Assembly (NCBI RefSeq): GCF_037963865.1
Contig: NZ_CP150170.1
Coordinates: forward strand, 186,001-250,000
DNA from: Paenibacillus sp. FSL R10-2734
GTDB lineage: Bacteria; Bacillota; Bacilli; Paenibacillales; Paenibacillaceae
DNA length: 64,000 bases
Reading direction: 5' to 3'
Shown in pieces: positions 50,589 through 58,444 of this stretch. The position numbers and the translations under genes are program-made. Position 1 is the stretch's first letter. Every line of letters begins with the position of its first letter. The notes under the pieces are model-generated. The model had not been told where the DNA came from. It did not search any database and saw only the letters and a program-made list of their open reading frames with translations.

Positions 50589-52075
50589 ACTGCTCTCGCC
50601 CCTTTATTTGGCTTTGCTTGTTTTGCTATGTTGCGTCTTACCCTTGCTTCAGGGCTGGTGTCTATATTTTTGTCCAACGGTTTAGTTGGCGAAGGTCTAC
50701 TCATTAGTCCATAACGCAAAGCGTCCGGAGCATGGTCCAAAGTGTGATCCTCGATATCCTCAGGGTTATGGTCATCAATGATCATTGCTGGTAACGCCTC
50801 AATAAGACCTTTGCAGTTTTTGAATATCTTCAGCCTTGCGTTCTTGTACGTTTCTCCTGTTACCGGATCAGTATCGTCAAATACATGAAGCCATTCCCTT
50901 ACACGTTTCCACCCATTTACACGTTCTTTTGTGGCTTGCATCATTGGTATGCCTAACTCTGCAAACACTTCAAAAGGCGACTTACCATCTGCTTTACCTT
51001 TATTCCAGAACGATGTATCGCCCACACTATAACTGATCTTTTCGTTATAAGTGAGCTCATTTGTTTTAGTTGCCTGTTCACTTGATAGCAAACGACTCTT
51101 GATAAACTCTCTGTAAATGTAACAATTGCCTTCTCTATCTAGAGCTGCCCATAAACAAACGAATGGGTCGTTATAACCCTCGTCCATCATCCTAAATCGT
51201 TTCCAATCTGTAGGAATATCAATTGGTTCAACAACGTGAATTGCCCGGCTAAACTCACTGAAGAATTGACCTTCTAATGCATCCCAATCTCCATCCAGCA
51301 ATTGTCTTCTCAGTTTGTCTTCCATTGTCAGCAATTTATTTTCATAGTCACTGTCAATATACTGATTGTCGCTGAGCTTAGCAGGTATAAAAATACGACG
51401 AGTCGTAACTGGCTGACCTTTGCGATCAGTCACAGGTTGATCTTCGTCGTCTAATTCTTGTATATCATGCGATTGTTCCCACTCACCAATATCTATGAAA
51501 CGCTTCTTAACCCATACGTGACCAACACCACCCGGGTTAGTAGTTAATTTCATGTGTGGTCGTAAACCATCAGCTATAGCTTTCTGATTCGCTGTACGGT
51601 TACGTGACTTTAAATATTTAAACTGTGTATAGGTAAAGTGAGTTGCCTCGTCAATATAAATAATTTCGAATTCTTTACCTTGATAGCGATACACATCATT
51701 CTCTTGTTCGCAGTAACCACACCATATGCGGCTTACTGCTCGTCCTGGTATGTTTATCTCCCAAACGTGCTTACTTGAGTTGTATTTGCATATTTCCCTG
51801 GGGTACCACTCCAGCATCTTTAAGATGATGCTGCCTTCAAGCTCGCCCAAGGTACGTCTCAGCACTAATATGTTGATTCCCTCGTACTTTACAGCGTTCT
51901 TGAACGCATCACCAACAATTGCTGCCGACTTCCCTCCACCTGCTGCACCACCGTATAAAATTTCATCTGCCATATACTTAGGATCAGTTGTGGTATAGTG
52001 AAACAACTTTTGCCTATTCTGTGGTTGATAGGGGAACTTAATAACTTTACTCTTCGGCTTTGTCTGGTATCCCAA
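50585..52075 (-). CDS. terL: Terminase large subunit
   Basis: A 496-residue packaging motor. ATPase domain: Walker A GGAAGGGKSA (residues 42-51), Walker B FEIIYIDEATHF (about 135-146), and the coupling motif in TTNPGGVGHVWVKKRF. Nuclease domain: RMMDEGYNDPFVCLWAALDREGNCYIYREF with the first metal Asp, YSVGDTSFWNKG and the C-terminal HTLDHAPDALRYGLM with the last Asp. The start is TTG at 52075, with GGTGAT upstream; it overlaps terS by 29 bp. Drives DNA into the prohead through the portal. Confidence 0.95.
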   Translation of the reverse strand: MGYQTKPKSKVIKFPYQPQNRQKLFHYTTTDPKYMADEILYGGAAGGGKSAAIVGDAFKNAVKYEGINILVLRRTLGELEGSIILKMLEWYPREICKYNSSKHVWEINIPGRAVSRIWCGYCEQENDVYRYQGKEFEIIYIDEATHFTYTQFKYLKSRNRTANQKAIADGLRPHMKLTTNPGGVGHVWVKKRFIDIGEWEQSHDIQELDDEDQPVTDRKGQPVTTRRIFIPAKLSDNQYIDSDYENKLLTMEDKLRRQLLDGDWDALEGQFFSEFSRAIHVVEPIDIPTDWKRFRMMDEGYNDPFVCLWAALDREGNCYIYREFIKSRLLSSEQATKTNELTYNEKISYSVGDTSFWNKGKADGKSPFEVFAELGIPMMQATKERVNGWKRVREWLHVFDDTDPVTGETYKNARLKIFKNCKGLIEALPAMIIDDHNPEDIEDHTLDHAPDALRYGLMSRPSPTKPLDKNIDTSPEARVRRNIAKQAKPNKGARAV

Positions 52076-52448
52076 TGCTGATCACCAACCCTCCACCGAT
52101 GTTCGCTGTTGACTCTCCATTCATGAGCGCCATCTTGTCGTACAATGTTCCGTAGTATGTGGAAATCTGGTTTAACGGTATATCACGTATTCCTTGTTTT
52201 GCTTCTTTGATCATACTGTGTCCCAATTCTTGAGCGTCTTCCAAACTCGCCCAAATGCTATCAATCATCCTCTGCTTTTTATCTTCTCGTAATGTCTCAA
52301 GCTCATCAGGATCTTCCTTACTAATCTTATCCACTGTTGCCCATGACACCCCAACTTCTTTAGCTATGAGATTCTTAGACTTACCTGTGGTAAGCAGGGC
52401 TCTGATTCGTTCTTTACGTTCATCATCAAGGGCTACACCTGCTCCCAT
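52047..52448 (-). CDS. terS: Terminase small subunit
   Basis: A DNA-recognition protein of about 133 residues. ATG 52448 has GGAGGTGA upstream; a longer open frame to 52682 reads through the terminator at 52611 and is rejected. An N-terminal HTH is clear: RIRALLTTGKSKNLIAKEVGVSWATVDKISKE. The remainder is helical oligomerisation region (ASLEDAQELGHSMIKEAKQGIRDIPL). It marks the packaging start site and feeds the large subunit. Confidence 0.88.
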   Translation of the reverse strand: MGAGVALDDERKERIRALLTTGKSKNLIAKEVGVSWATVDKISKEDPDELETLREDKKQRMIDSIWASLEDAQELGHSMIKEAKQGIRDIPLNQISTYYGTLYDKMALMNGESTANIGGGLVISIGIPDKAEE

Positions 52449-52610
52449 TGTGTTCACCTCCAGTAGTAAGTTAAATAAATGATCCCTGTGTATGCTATAA
52501 ACATTGATGTGTATAAGAGGTATATCCATCTGTCTGATTGCTTCACCCTTATCCGGCCTCGCTTCGCTTAGTATTTCGGTCGTCTCGATGCAGAAATAAA
52601 AACAAAAAAA

Positions 52611-52632
52611 GGCAACGGCGATAACCGTTACC
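52611..52632 (-). terminator. Terminator upstream of terS
   Basis: GGTAACGG-ttatc-GCCGTTGCC (one mismatch) followed by TTTTTTTGTTTTT on the minus strand. It would block read-through into terS unless the late promoter lies below it or antitermination occurs. Confidence 0.8.
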
Positions 52633-52808
52633 TCTTGCTGTATGTGATCAAGGGCTGTGAACCCAAGCACGCGCCTAACCACCTAAATGATTGCCACGTG
52701 AGTACCCAAATTCGCCATCACATCATATATACAATCCACTCAGCCGACCGGGCTATCCCCGATCCTTGGTTATCCATCTGGTGCTGATTGGCTGTTGCTA
52801 AAAAAAGT

Positions 52809-52834
52809 AGCGCCGACCCGTAGCAATCGACGCT
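52809..52834 (-). terminator. Terminator of the early operon
   Basis: AGCGTCGA...TCGGCGCT stem on the minus strand followed by ACTTTTTTT, 137 bp after the end of the ArpU-like gene. Confidence 0.75.
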
Positions 52835-52970
52835 GAGTAAGGAGTGAGTGAAGTTAGCAAGAAACAGAGTGGACGGTGACTGCGCATCCAGCCATCAACC
52901 GCCCATGCCCATGTTCCTTATACTATAATTCTACCATTTACCCGCATGCATTTGCGTGCAATAAATTGAT

Positions 52971-53396
52971 CTATGCTGACTCCTTGAACTCCCATTCCTT
53001 ATCAAACATGTGGTCAATGTTATTAATTTCGCGTTCGTCCTCAGTGAGTGGCTGCAAAGCTATTGTGAGTCGCTTAATGGCTTCCTTATGCCACCTCGAT
53101 ACCGTTGCAGGGTCTTTATGCATAATTGACGATATCTCGCTTAGAGTAAGTGTGTTGCGATCTAAGTATTTGCGATTGATAATCTGTCTATGATCATCGC
53201 TGAGCACTTCAGCAACAGCACCCTTAACCACGTTTACGATTCGATTATAGCGATATTCATCCCATGAGTTATTGTTTCGTCTCCGTTCGCTGTACACTTT
53301 TGGCAATATAATTGATTCATCTCTATGACAGTTGTTAGCTGCATAATCATATGATCTAAAGTTCTTCAACAGTTCAATGACATGGTTACTGTCCAT
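52971..53396 (-). CDS. ArpU-like late transcription regulator (sigma-70 region 4-like)
   Basis: A 141-residue protein. The core KGAVAEVLSDDHRQIINRKYLDRNTLTLSEISSIMHKDPATVSRWHKEAIKRLTIAL is a sigma region 4-type HTH found in ArpU/LmaC-like regulators that switch on phage late genes. GAGGAGGGAG precedes its ATG. It is the last early gene before the non-coding gap and terS, which is the usual place for late activators. Confidence 0.82.
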   Translation of the reverse strand: MDSNHVIELLKNFRSYDYAANNCHRDESIILPKVYSERRRNNNSWDEYRYNRIVNVVKGAVAEVLSDDHRQIINRKYLDRNTLTLSEISSIMHKDPATVSRWHKEAIKRLTIALQPLTEDEREINNIDHMFDKEWEFKESA

Positions 53397-53550
53397 GTTC
53401 TCCCTCCTCTTCTATTACTTCCAGGCTACTGGCACTGTATGGTATACCTATATTCATTCCATCTAACGCAACGAATATCCATCGATCTGAAATACTCTTT
53501 ACCGTTCCCTTATTACCCGACTTGTGAAGTACTCTATCGCCTATTTTCAT
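53386..53550 (-). CDS. Small KOW/SH3-like phage protein
   Basis: About 54 residues from ATG 53550 (MKIGDRVLHKSGNKGTVKSISDRWIFVALDG), a small SH3/KOW-like barrel. An ATG at 53577 gives nine more residues and a better ribosome site (GTGAGGG), so the start is uncertain. A hairpin (GCAGCC-taat-GGCTGC) straddles both. It overlaps the next gene by 11 bp. Confidence 0.6.
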   Translation of the reverse strand: MKIGDRVLHKSGNKGTVKSISDRWIFVALDGMNIGIPYSASSLEVIEEEGEHGQ

Positions 53551-53566
53551 GAGAGAAAAGCAGCCA

Positions 53567-54577
53567 TTAGGCTGCATCCCTCACTGATCCGAATACTGCT
53601 AACTCAAGCGCTTCAAGTCTTTTTTCAACACTCGGTCTTGCCACTTCGCCACTAGTGTCTGCCTGATCCACTCCACTGGTTGCGCTGTTGGTATCTTCAT
53701 CACGAAAGGCTGGTACCGTTACTGGCTCGTCCTCCACACTGCTATGTTGTGCCATATCCTCATGATTACGTTCTTGCTCTTCGAGGTAGGCGGCGCGAAA
53801 CGAGGGCGCTTCTTCGCTGGTCACCACCCGGTATCTCCCTTTCTCTAAATACTTAAACCGAATAGTTTCATCCGTCTTCGCGAGTTCTGCAAGGTAATGA
53901 GTCCGTTTGATATCATCTTCCCACCGCAGATTGTAAATAACAGGTTTAGCTTCTTCTTCTTTTTTACGCTCTTCATCCAATTTTTCACGCGCACTACGAA
54001 CATCCACTTCAACAACTTTAGTTGCGTTTACGGCACCGACTGCAATTTCTTTACGGAGATCTTCAAGATGACCATTCAATCTTGCAATTTCTGCATTCGC
54101 TTCATCCAGCGCCTTTGCCGCCGCATCACGTTTGCTGATCGCGTCATTGATATCTAATTTAGCGGTATCAACAATGTGCTTCAAAGCTTCGTTTGCTTCT
54201 TCAGACTGATTAAATTTCTCCTGCAACACTGCATTAGCTGCTTTCAGTTCCTTGATTTCCAGCAAGTCTACCTTTTTCATCTCAACTACAGCGTTTTGTA
54301 TAACAGCATTAACGTAATTATAAGATGCCTCTGCCTTTTCTTCTCTGTGGTTGATAAACAGATCCTTGGGATTAATACCTTCAAAGTCCAGTGTTTCCAT
54401 AAACTTCGCAGCCTCTGCCGTAACTACTTGCAATTCCTCCGCTTTACCTTGTTCTTCTAGTTCCAGCTCAGCGATTCGGTTAGAGACTCGGTTGATTTCG
54501 TCTTGTGATTGATTTGTCTGCGTTAGAATCTCCTTGTAATCTCTTAATTCCTGCAACGTCATTTCATAAATATTCAC
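53567..54577 (-). CDS. Long coiled-coil phage protein
   Basis: A 336-residue protein, almost entirely coiled coil from residue 1 to 210 (heptads through LQVVTAEAAKFMETLDFEGINPKDLF and EIKELKAANAVLQEKFNQSEE). A small folded block follows (PVIYNLRWEDDIKRTHYLAELAKTDETIRFKYLEKGRYRVVTSEEAPSF), then an acidic Ser/Thr tail. Unknown function. The upstream 120 bp (54578-54697) are A/T-rich and may hold a promoter. Confidence 0.65.
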   Translation of the reverse strand: MNIYEMTLQELRDYKEILTQTNQSQDEINRVSNRIAELELEEQGKAEELQVVTAEAAKFMETLDFEGINPKDLFINHREEKAEASYNYVNAVIQNAVVEMKKVDLLEIKELKAANAVLQEKFNQSEEANEALKHIVDTAKLDINDAISKRDAAAKALDEANAEIARLNGHLEDLRKEIAVGAVNATKVVEVDVRSAREKLDEERKKEEEAKPVIYNLRWEDDIKRTHYLAELAKTDETIRFKYLEKGRYRVVTSEEAPSFRAAYLEEQERNHEDMAQHSSVEDEPVTVPAFRDEDTNSATSGVDQADTSGEVARPSVEKRLEALELAVFGSVRDAA

Positions 54578-54697
54578 AAAATCAGTCCTCTCGTCTCATA
54601 TACGTTCAAATTATTGATTATTACCTATATTATACTATATTCACTACCATTATTGTACTATTATCTCTCGATTTCTTCGTTTTTCTTCAACTTTATT

Positions 54698-54895
54698 TCA
54701 CGCTGATATTCTCTTCATGAGTCGTTTTTCAACAAATTTAAACTTATCCACTCTAAAGCCAATAGGAGGCTCATACAGCGACTTTAAGTTACGGCGATGT
54801 ATTTGCTTGTCCAACGTTTTAAGAGTGCCTACACGGGCTCCATATTCGCTCACAAGCTCGTAAGACTCACCTATGTTGATCCATGCCGCCATCAT
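54698..54895 (-). CDS. Small phage protein, 65 residues
   Basis: Starts ATG ATG at 54895, overlapping the DUF1064 stop by 4 bp. Basic product (AAWINIGESYELVSEYGARVGTLKTLDKQIHRRN...) with no recognised family. No strong ribosome site, so it probably relies on coupling. Confidence 0.55.
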   Translation of the reverse strand: MMAAWINIGESYELVSEYGARVGTLKTLDKQIHRRNLKSLYEPPIGFRVDKFKFVEKRLMKRISA

Positions 54896-55236
54896 GCGCT
54901 TATCTCTCGTATCTGCAAGTCTGGATAAGCATGCATGAATAGCTTTTTCTTAAGTGAGTAGACAGGAGTCTTCATTCCTTTCACATCCTCAATCTCTTGA
55001 TGACCATCTGCATACGTTACTAAGAAATCTGCCTTGTACGTGATAGCTTGTACACGCTTGCCTGTGGCTTTGTGTTTGAAACCGGGCATTAATACGTATG
55101 ATGGCTGTAACTCGACCTCTGTGACCTCACCAGTGCGTTTCAGGAGCATTAATTCACGGTACCTCTTGGCTTCAGCGCGTGAGTCGAAGATAATCTCGTC
55201 AACTTTCGTCTTTTTCGCTCCGTACTTGCTGCTCAT
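54892..55236 (-). CDS. DUF1064 family endonuclease-like phage protein
   Basis: About 114 residues from ATG 55236 (GGGAGGAT upstream). The sequence SSKYGAKKTKVDEIIFDSRAEAKRYRELMLL, then LQPSYVLMP...YKADFLVTYADGHQEIEDVKGMKTPVYSLKKKL is the DUF1064 (PF06356) signature, with the D-x-x-D/E-D-V-K pattern of restriction-endonuclease-like folds. Members are thought to be phage resolvase-like nucleases acting in recombination or packaging. The start lies inside the preceding gene's 3' end. Confidence 0.88.
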   Translation of the reverse strand: MSSKYGAKKTKVDEIIFDSRAEAKRYRELMLLKRTGEVTEVELQPSYVLMPGFKHKATGKRVQAITYKADFLVTYADGHQEIEDVKGMKTPVYSLKKKLFMHAYPDLQIREISA

Positions 55237-55447
55237 TGTCTTTATCCTCCCTTGGCATATTGATATGAGCGTAGTAAGCAACATACACTACGGGTGAATC
55301 ACTCCATGTTTGTTCAACTTCCCAATATGCTCCTGTTTCTAAAGGATCTACATATCCAGATATATCAACATCAAATTTGTCAGTTACAAGATATTTCTCC
55401 CCAACTTTTGGCGTATTCGCCGGGTCAAACTTTATCCAATTGATCAT
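55199..55447 (-). CDS. Small DUF551-like phage protein
   Basis: 82 residues beginning INWIKFDPANTPKVGEKYLVTDK, which resembles DUF551-type small phage proteins. Contains EVEQTWSDSPVVYVAYYAHINMP. AGAGGA precedes the ATG. It overlaps DUF1064 by 38 bp. Function unknown. Confidence 0.6.
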   Translation of the reverse strand: MINWIKFDPANTPKVGEKYLVTDKFDVDISGYVDPLETGAYWEVEQTWSDSPVVYVAYYAHINMPREDKDNEQQVRSEKDES

Positions 55448-55535
55448 ATTGTCTTGTTCCTCTCTTTATGGGGAGCAGAAGGGATTCATCGGCCCCCGTA
55501 AACTGGGTAATTCGGTCGAATCGGAGCCCTTCGGC

Positions 55536-55865
55536 CTACAAACAACATTTCAGCTCTTCAATCAAACTTTCGATATCTGCCTTTTCATACACCATGAACA
55601 GTTGATCTTCTTCAAACATTCCGTCACGACTGCCACAGTTCAAATCCAGTTTGAATGATGTACCACTCTCTTCTGCATCCTGAAGTTTTTTGCTGGCTTC
55701 GTCAGAAGTGTTTCCCTCCACGTTGAACAGAAGGTCTTGATATAACCAGTCATTCGTCCGCGTTTCTCCTTTTATCATCAATCCTTCGGATACTTGCGGC
55801 ATGTAGTGTGAATAAACGGTTCCTGATGGCATGGATAAAAACTCTTTGCGGTTAATGATCCTCAT
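55536..55865 (-). CDS. Small acidic phage protein, 109 residues
   Basis: RIINRKEFLSMPSGTVYSHYMPQVSEGLMIKGE... with FEEDQLFMVYEKADIESLIEELK at the C-terminus. The beta-rich N-terminal pattern is shared by many early-phage proteins of unknown role. Its ATG overlaps the upstream stop as ATGA. An unannotated gap of 88 bp follows. Confidence 0.6.
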   Translation of the reverse strand: MRIINRKEFLSMPSGTVYSHYMPQVSEGLMIKGETRTNDWLYQDLLFNVEGNTSDEASKKLQDAEESGTSFKLDLNCGSRDGMFEEDQLFMVYEKADIESLIEELKCCL

Positions 55866-56053
55866 ATCCTCTTCTCCCCCTCCCTAAATGCTCGCCACTC
55901 ACCGTAGTATTTGAATTGCAGAGTGTATACCAGTCCAAGCACAACACAATCATGTTCTACGTCTACGATGCCCCATGCCGGATTGTCACTCGGAATATGA
56001 CACCACACTGGAACACCATGCATCTCCTTGATTTCGTCGATCGTTAATTCCAT
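55862..56053 (-). CDS. Small phage protein, 63 residues
   Basis: ATG 56053 has GGGGGAGAAGAGG upstream; a longer frame to 56092 starts inside the upstream gene. ELTIDEIKEMHGVPVWCHIPSDNPAWGIVDVEHDCVVLG suggests a small beta domain. Function unknown; coupled to the next gene. Confidence 0.6.
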   Translation of the reverse strand: MELTIDEIKEMHGVPVWCHIPSDNPAWGIVDVEHDCVVLGLVYTLQFKYYGEWRAFREGEKRI

Positions 56054-56072
56054 CCTCTTCTCCCCCTTATAC

Positions 56073-56336
56073 CTAAATGTTTTGAAATACAAGCGAATTG
56101 TTCAAGCCGATCCTCTTTTCTTTACCAGGTTTAAATATACTAACCGGCTTGATATCCGTTCCTTCATAGGGATCGGTTACGATCATAACGCCTTCTTCCC
56201 ATTCAATATAAGGCTGCTCCCCTTCCCCATCACTTAATACCTGGCTGAGTACAGCAGCGTTTTGGGATTCACTCAATCCAGTGCAGAGAAAAGCCGAACC
56301 TTCAATTTCATACGTTGAGTAAAGTTCAAATTTCAT
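56073..56336 (-). CDS. Small phage protein, 87 residues
   Basis: KFELYSTYEIEGSAFLCTGLSESQNAAVLSQVLSDGEGEQPYIEWEEGVMIV, mixed alpha/beta. AAAGGAG precedes the ATG by 10 nt. Unknown function. Confidence 0.6.
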   Translation of the reverse strand: MKFELYSTYEIEGSAFLCTGLSESQNAAVLSQVLSDGEGEQPYIEWEEGVMIVTDPYEGTDIKPVSIFKPGKEKRIGLNNSLVFQNI

Positions 56337-56376
56337 TGTGTATCGTCTCCTTTGATTGAGGTCTCAGCCCCCTAAA

Positions 56377-56559
56377 TTAATCCAGCGCTGATACTGTAGG
56401 CTCTATACTTGCAATCAGATTCATGTTCATGAACACTTGTATTCGAATTCCCTTCATATCCCGATAAAATGCCCATGCCTCAGAATCGTTTTGCGTTGCC
56501 ATTTCTACCTTTCCATGCAGCGTGTTAATCAAAACGTATACAATGTCATGCTTATCCAT
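56377..56559 (-). CDS. Small phage protein, 60 residues
   Basis: ATG 56559 follows AAGGGGG; the frame is open up to 56712 but the upstream part overlaps the next gene. MDKHDIVYVLINTLHGKVEMATQNDSEAWAFYRDMKG... is a plausible small fold. Unknown function. Confidence 0.5.
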   Translation of the reverse strand: MDKHDIVYVLINTLHGKVEMATQNDSEAWAFYRDMKGIRIQVFMNMNLIASIEPTVSALD

Positions 56560-56644
56560 GTGTATCAGCCCCCTTATAAGTTCATCCAGCCCTGCGGCCT
56601 CCGCTACGCTAAGTATTGCGGTCGAATCGGAGGCCTGACGGCCG

Positions 56645-57004
56645 TTACAATCCCAGTACTGCCAATAGTGCAGCCTTACAGCGCTGTTCTGAATTTGCGT
56701 GAATATAATCAAACATCCCTACATACTCACCAGTTCTTACTAAAACTTGTTTTAATGCCGAGACGTAAGCAGCATGCAACCTGAGTTTTTTTATCTGATC
56801 TTCCACTTCCCATGCTGCGGATATGTTGGTCGATGGGCTAAAATAGGCCGGCTGCCAATCTACTATATCTCCATCAACTTCATGCACCCATGTAAATGAG
56901 GCACCTTGCGGATCCTTTTTCATATTGAATATATGCCGCATCACATGCTCGTTTAATTCTTTCCCTGGTTTCTTCGCTAGTATCTCTTCCCTTGAGAGTG
57001 TCAT
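56645..57004 (-). CDS. Phage ABA sandwich domain protein (copy 1)
   Basis: 119 residues: SREEILAKKPGKELNEHVMRHIF, ...YFSPSTNISAAWEVEDQIKKL..., C-terminal RCKAALLAVLGL. This pattern is the Phage_ABA_S (PF18066) family, a small alpha-beta-alpha domain common in early regions of Firmicute phages. Role unknown, possibly host takeover or anti-defence. Its ATG overlaps the upstream stop as ATGA. Confidence 0.78.
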   Translation of the reverse strand: MTLSREEILAKKPGKELNEHVMRHIFNMKKDPQGASFTWVHEVDGDIVDWQPAYFSPSTNISAAWEVEDQIKKLRLHAAYVSALKQVLVRTGEYVGMFDYIHANSEQRCKAALLAVLGL

Positions 57005-57246
57005 TGGGCTTCCTCCCCATCTTTGAAATATCCCTTGATTTCAGCGAATTGTTCAGGGGTAAATCCGACTCCGATTCTCTCTCTTAACTCCGCCATAAAC
57101 TCCTGACTTTGCTCAATCGGGAACATGTTGTTATATTGATTGGCTGAATCCAAGAGGAACAGCATTTCATCCAGCGTCATGATCGGTGTTTCGTCCCTCA
57201 TAATCTCGCCTGTTTCAAAATTCAATGACAATTCTTCTTTTTCCAT
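57001..57246 (-). CDS. Small phage protein, 81 residues
   Basis: EKEELSLNFETGEIMRDETPIMTLDEMLFLLDSANQYNNMFPIEQSQEFM..., acidic and helical. AAGGAGG upstream of ATG. Coupled to the ABA sandwich gene. Unknown function. Confidence 0.6.
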   Translation of the reverse strand: MEKEELSLNFETGEIMRDETPIMTLDEMLFLLDSANQYNNMFPIEQSQEFMAELRERIGVGFTPEQFAEIKGYFKDGEEAQ

Positions 57247-57323
57247 CTCTTATATCCTCCTTGTGGGAGAGGAGGGATACTCCTACTCTCTTAATGATCT
57301 GAATGATCTCTTACGGCTCGCGC

Positions 57324-57536
57324 CTATTCAGTCGAAACGATGGCCTTCGGCACAAAAATCAATTCTCCAACTGCACACTCGTAGTTTTTATCCCTTACGT
57401 GCATGTGTTGCATAACTGCATTAACTACATATTTAGTAACATCAATCTTTTGAATAGATACGCCATTTTTCGTATATCCTGCATAAATTATCCCAGTCGC
57501 TGGACTGCACCATACTTCCATGTTTTCTATTTTCAT
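57324..57536 (-). CDS. Small phage protein, 70 residues
   Basis: ATG 57536 is preferred (GGTGAG 5 nt upstream) over ATG 57548. KIENMEVWCSPATGIIYAGYTKNGVSIQKIDVT... is mixed alpha/beta. Unknown function. Confidence 0.55.
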   Translation of the reverse strand: MKIENMEVWCSPATGIIYAGYTKNGVSIQKIDVTKYVVNAVMQHMHVRDKNYECAVGELIFVPKAIVSTE

Positions 57537-57555
57537 AACGCTCACCATCCATTCA

Positions 57556-57777
57556 TCAATATTTCATATCTCTGTAATGGATACCATCATCAAAAGGACA
57601 TCCCTTTTCCTCATGTTCTTCGTCACATTCTTTGCAACAAGCAAATTCACCATCGTACAAACGGGTAGTCAATATCTCACGGGCTTCCGTAATCGGTTTT
57701 CCGCAATTAGCGCAACGGTTAATGTCTTCGGAACCTCGATAATATGATGATATAGGCCACACATTTTCTCCTTTCAT
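57556..57777 (-). CDS. Small zinc-ribbon phage protein
   Basis: 73 residues with CANCGKP (CxxC) and ACCKECDEEHEEKGC (CxxC plus further Cys/His), a zinc ribbon likely to bind nucleic acid or protein. ATG has GGGGCGAGAGGAT upstream. Confidence 0.68.
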   Translation of the reverse strand: MKGENVWPISSYYRGSEDINRCANCGKPITEAREILTTRLYDGEFACCKECDEEHEEKGCPFDDGIHYRDMKY

Positions 57778-57798
57778 ATCCTCTCGCCCCTTAAATGT

Positions 57799-58059
57799 CT
57801 ATAATGAATAATCGCCCGGTCCTGTAAGTACTATCTGTGTGCTGGATCGTGATATGCAACTTAGATAGGTAAATCCACGCTCTAGATCATTAACTCCGTA
57901 ACCACACCCGTAGCAGCTCGTATCATTAGCTCGGTACTCTACGATGCCCCGGCAGATTACCGTTTTACCATTCCAAGAGGGGAACCTTATTTCTACCTCG
58001 TCTCCTGCCTTGATCTCGATATAGTTAATGTCCTTTATTCCGATTGGTTGGTCACCCAT
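57799..58059 (-). CDS. Small phage protein, 86 residues
   Basis: GDQPIGIKDINYIEIKAGDEVEIRFPSWNGKTVICRGIVEYRANDTSCYGCGYG..., with SH3-like first half and a CYGCGYG loop. Overlaps the next gene by 8 bp. GGGAG upstream. Unknown function. Confidence 0.6.
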   Translation of the reverse strand: MGDQPIGIKDINYIEIKAGDEVEIRFPSWNGKTVICRGIVEYRANDTSCYGCGYGVNDLERGFTYLSCISRSSTQIVLTGPGDYSL

Positions 58060-58444
58060 TGTGTTTAGCTCCCTGTAGCGTGATATATGCCGCCTCTGCC
58101 CTCTCTCGGGGGCTGGCGGTGAGTGCGACGGTGATTATTCCCCATGGATGATGCTCAAGTCTCCTTCTGTCAGAAGGCTTGGATATCAACTCCACAAGAG
58201 TCTCGGCATATCTCACTCCCACCAACTCTATTGCCCTAGACTCTACCTCCTGAGATTCAGCATGATCAGAGCAATAATCGGGTACAAAAGTCCATGCACT
58301 TTCTTCTCTTGTATAAATTCCAACGCTATCTCCGTTTGATCGGCTAAGGTTAAAGTATCGACCTTCAGTAGATACGCTATATCCCATCAACCCCGCCAGC
58401 GCCCGGTTAAGCTGCTGGTCTGTCATATCCTTTACTTGTGTCAT
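58052..58444 (-). CDS. Phage ABA sandwich-like protein (copy 2)
   Basis: 130 residues: MTDQQLNRALAGLMGYSVSTEGRYFNLSRSNGDSVGIY..., C-terminal HHPWGIITVALTASPRERAEAAYITLQG. The final segment is typical of proteins carrying a Phage ABA sandwich domain. GGGAGG upstream. Overlaps the 205-residue gene by 4 bp. A second copy near the one at 56,645 suggests an old duplication. Confidence 0.68.
   Translation of the reverse strand: MTQVKDMTDQQLNRALAGLMGYSVSTEGRYFNLSRSNGDSVGIYTREESAWTFVPDYCSDHAESQEVESRAIELVGVRYAETLVELISKPSDRRRLEHHPWGIITVALTASPRERAEAAYITLQGAKHNG

Larger units (their letters stand above)
52449..52970. other. 522-bp non-coding region ahead of terS
   Basis: No credible gene was found. Two minus-strand terminators lie here (52611-52632 and 52809-52834). 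The part between them (52633-52808) is GC-richer and structured. As in other Gram-positive prophages with ArpU-like activators, the late promoter and the pac or cos site are expected here, but no exact site can be marked by eye. Confidence 0.55.

Noticed and set aside
52448..52682. N-terminal extension of terS by 78 codons
   Set aside because: It crosses the terminator at 52,611, lacks phage-like composition, and a perfect GGAGGTGA lies before ATG 52448.
52640..52700. Possible tRNA (GGTTCACAGCCC similar to a T-arm)
   Set aside because: No matching acceptor, anticodon or D arms could be folded around it.
54600..54665. Strong promoter for the coiled-coil gene
   Set aside because: A TATAAT is visible on the minus strand but the -35 candidate matches poorly, so it is mentioned only as a possibility.
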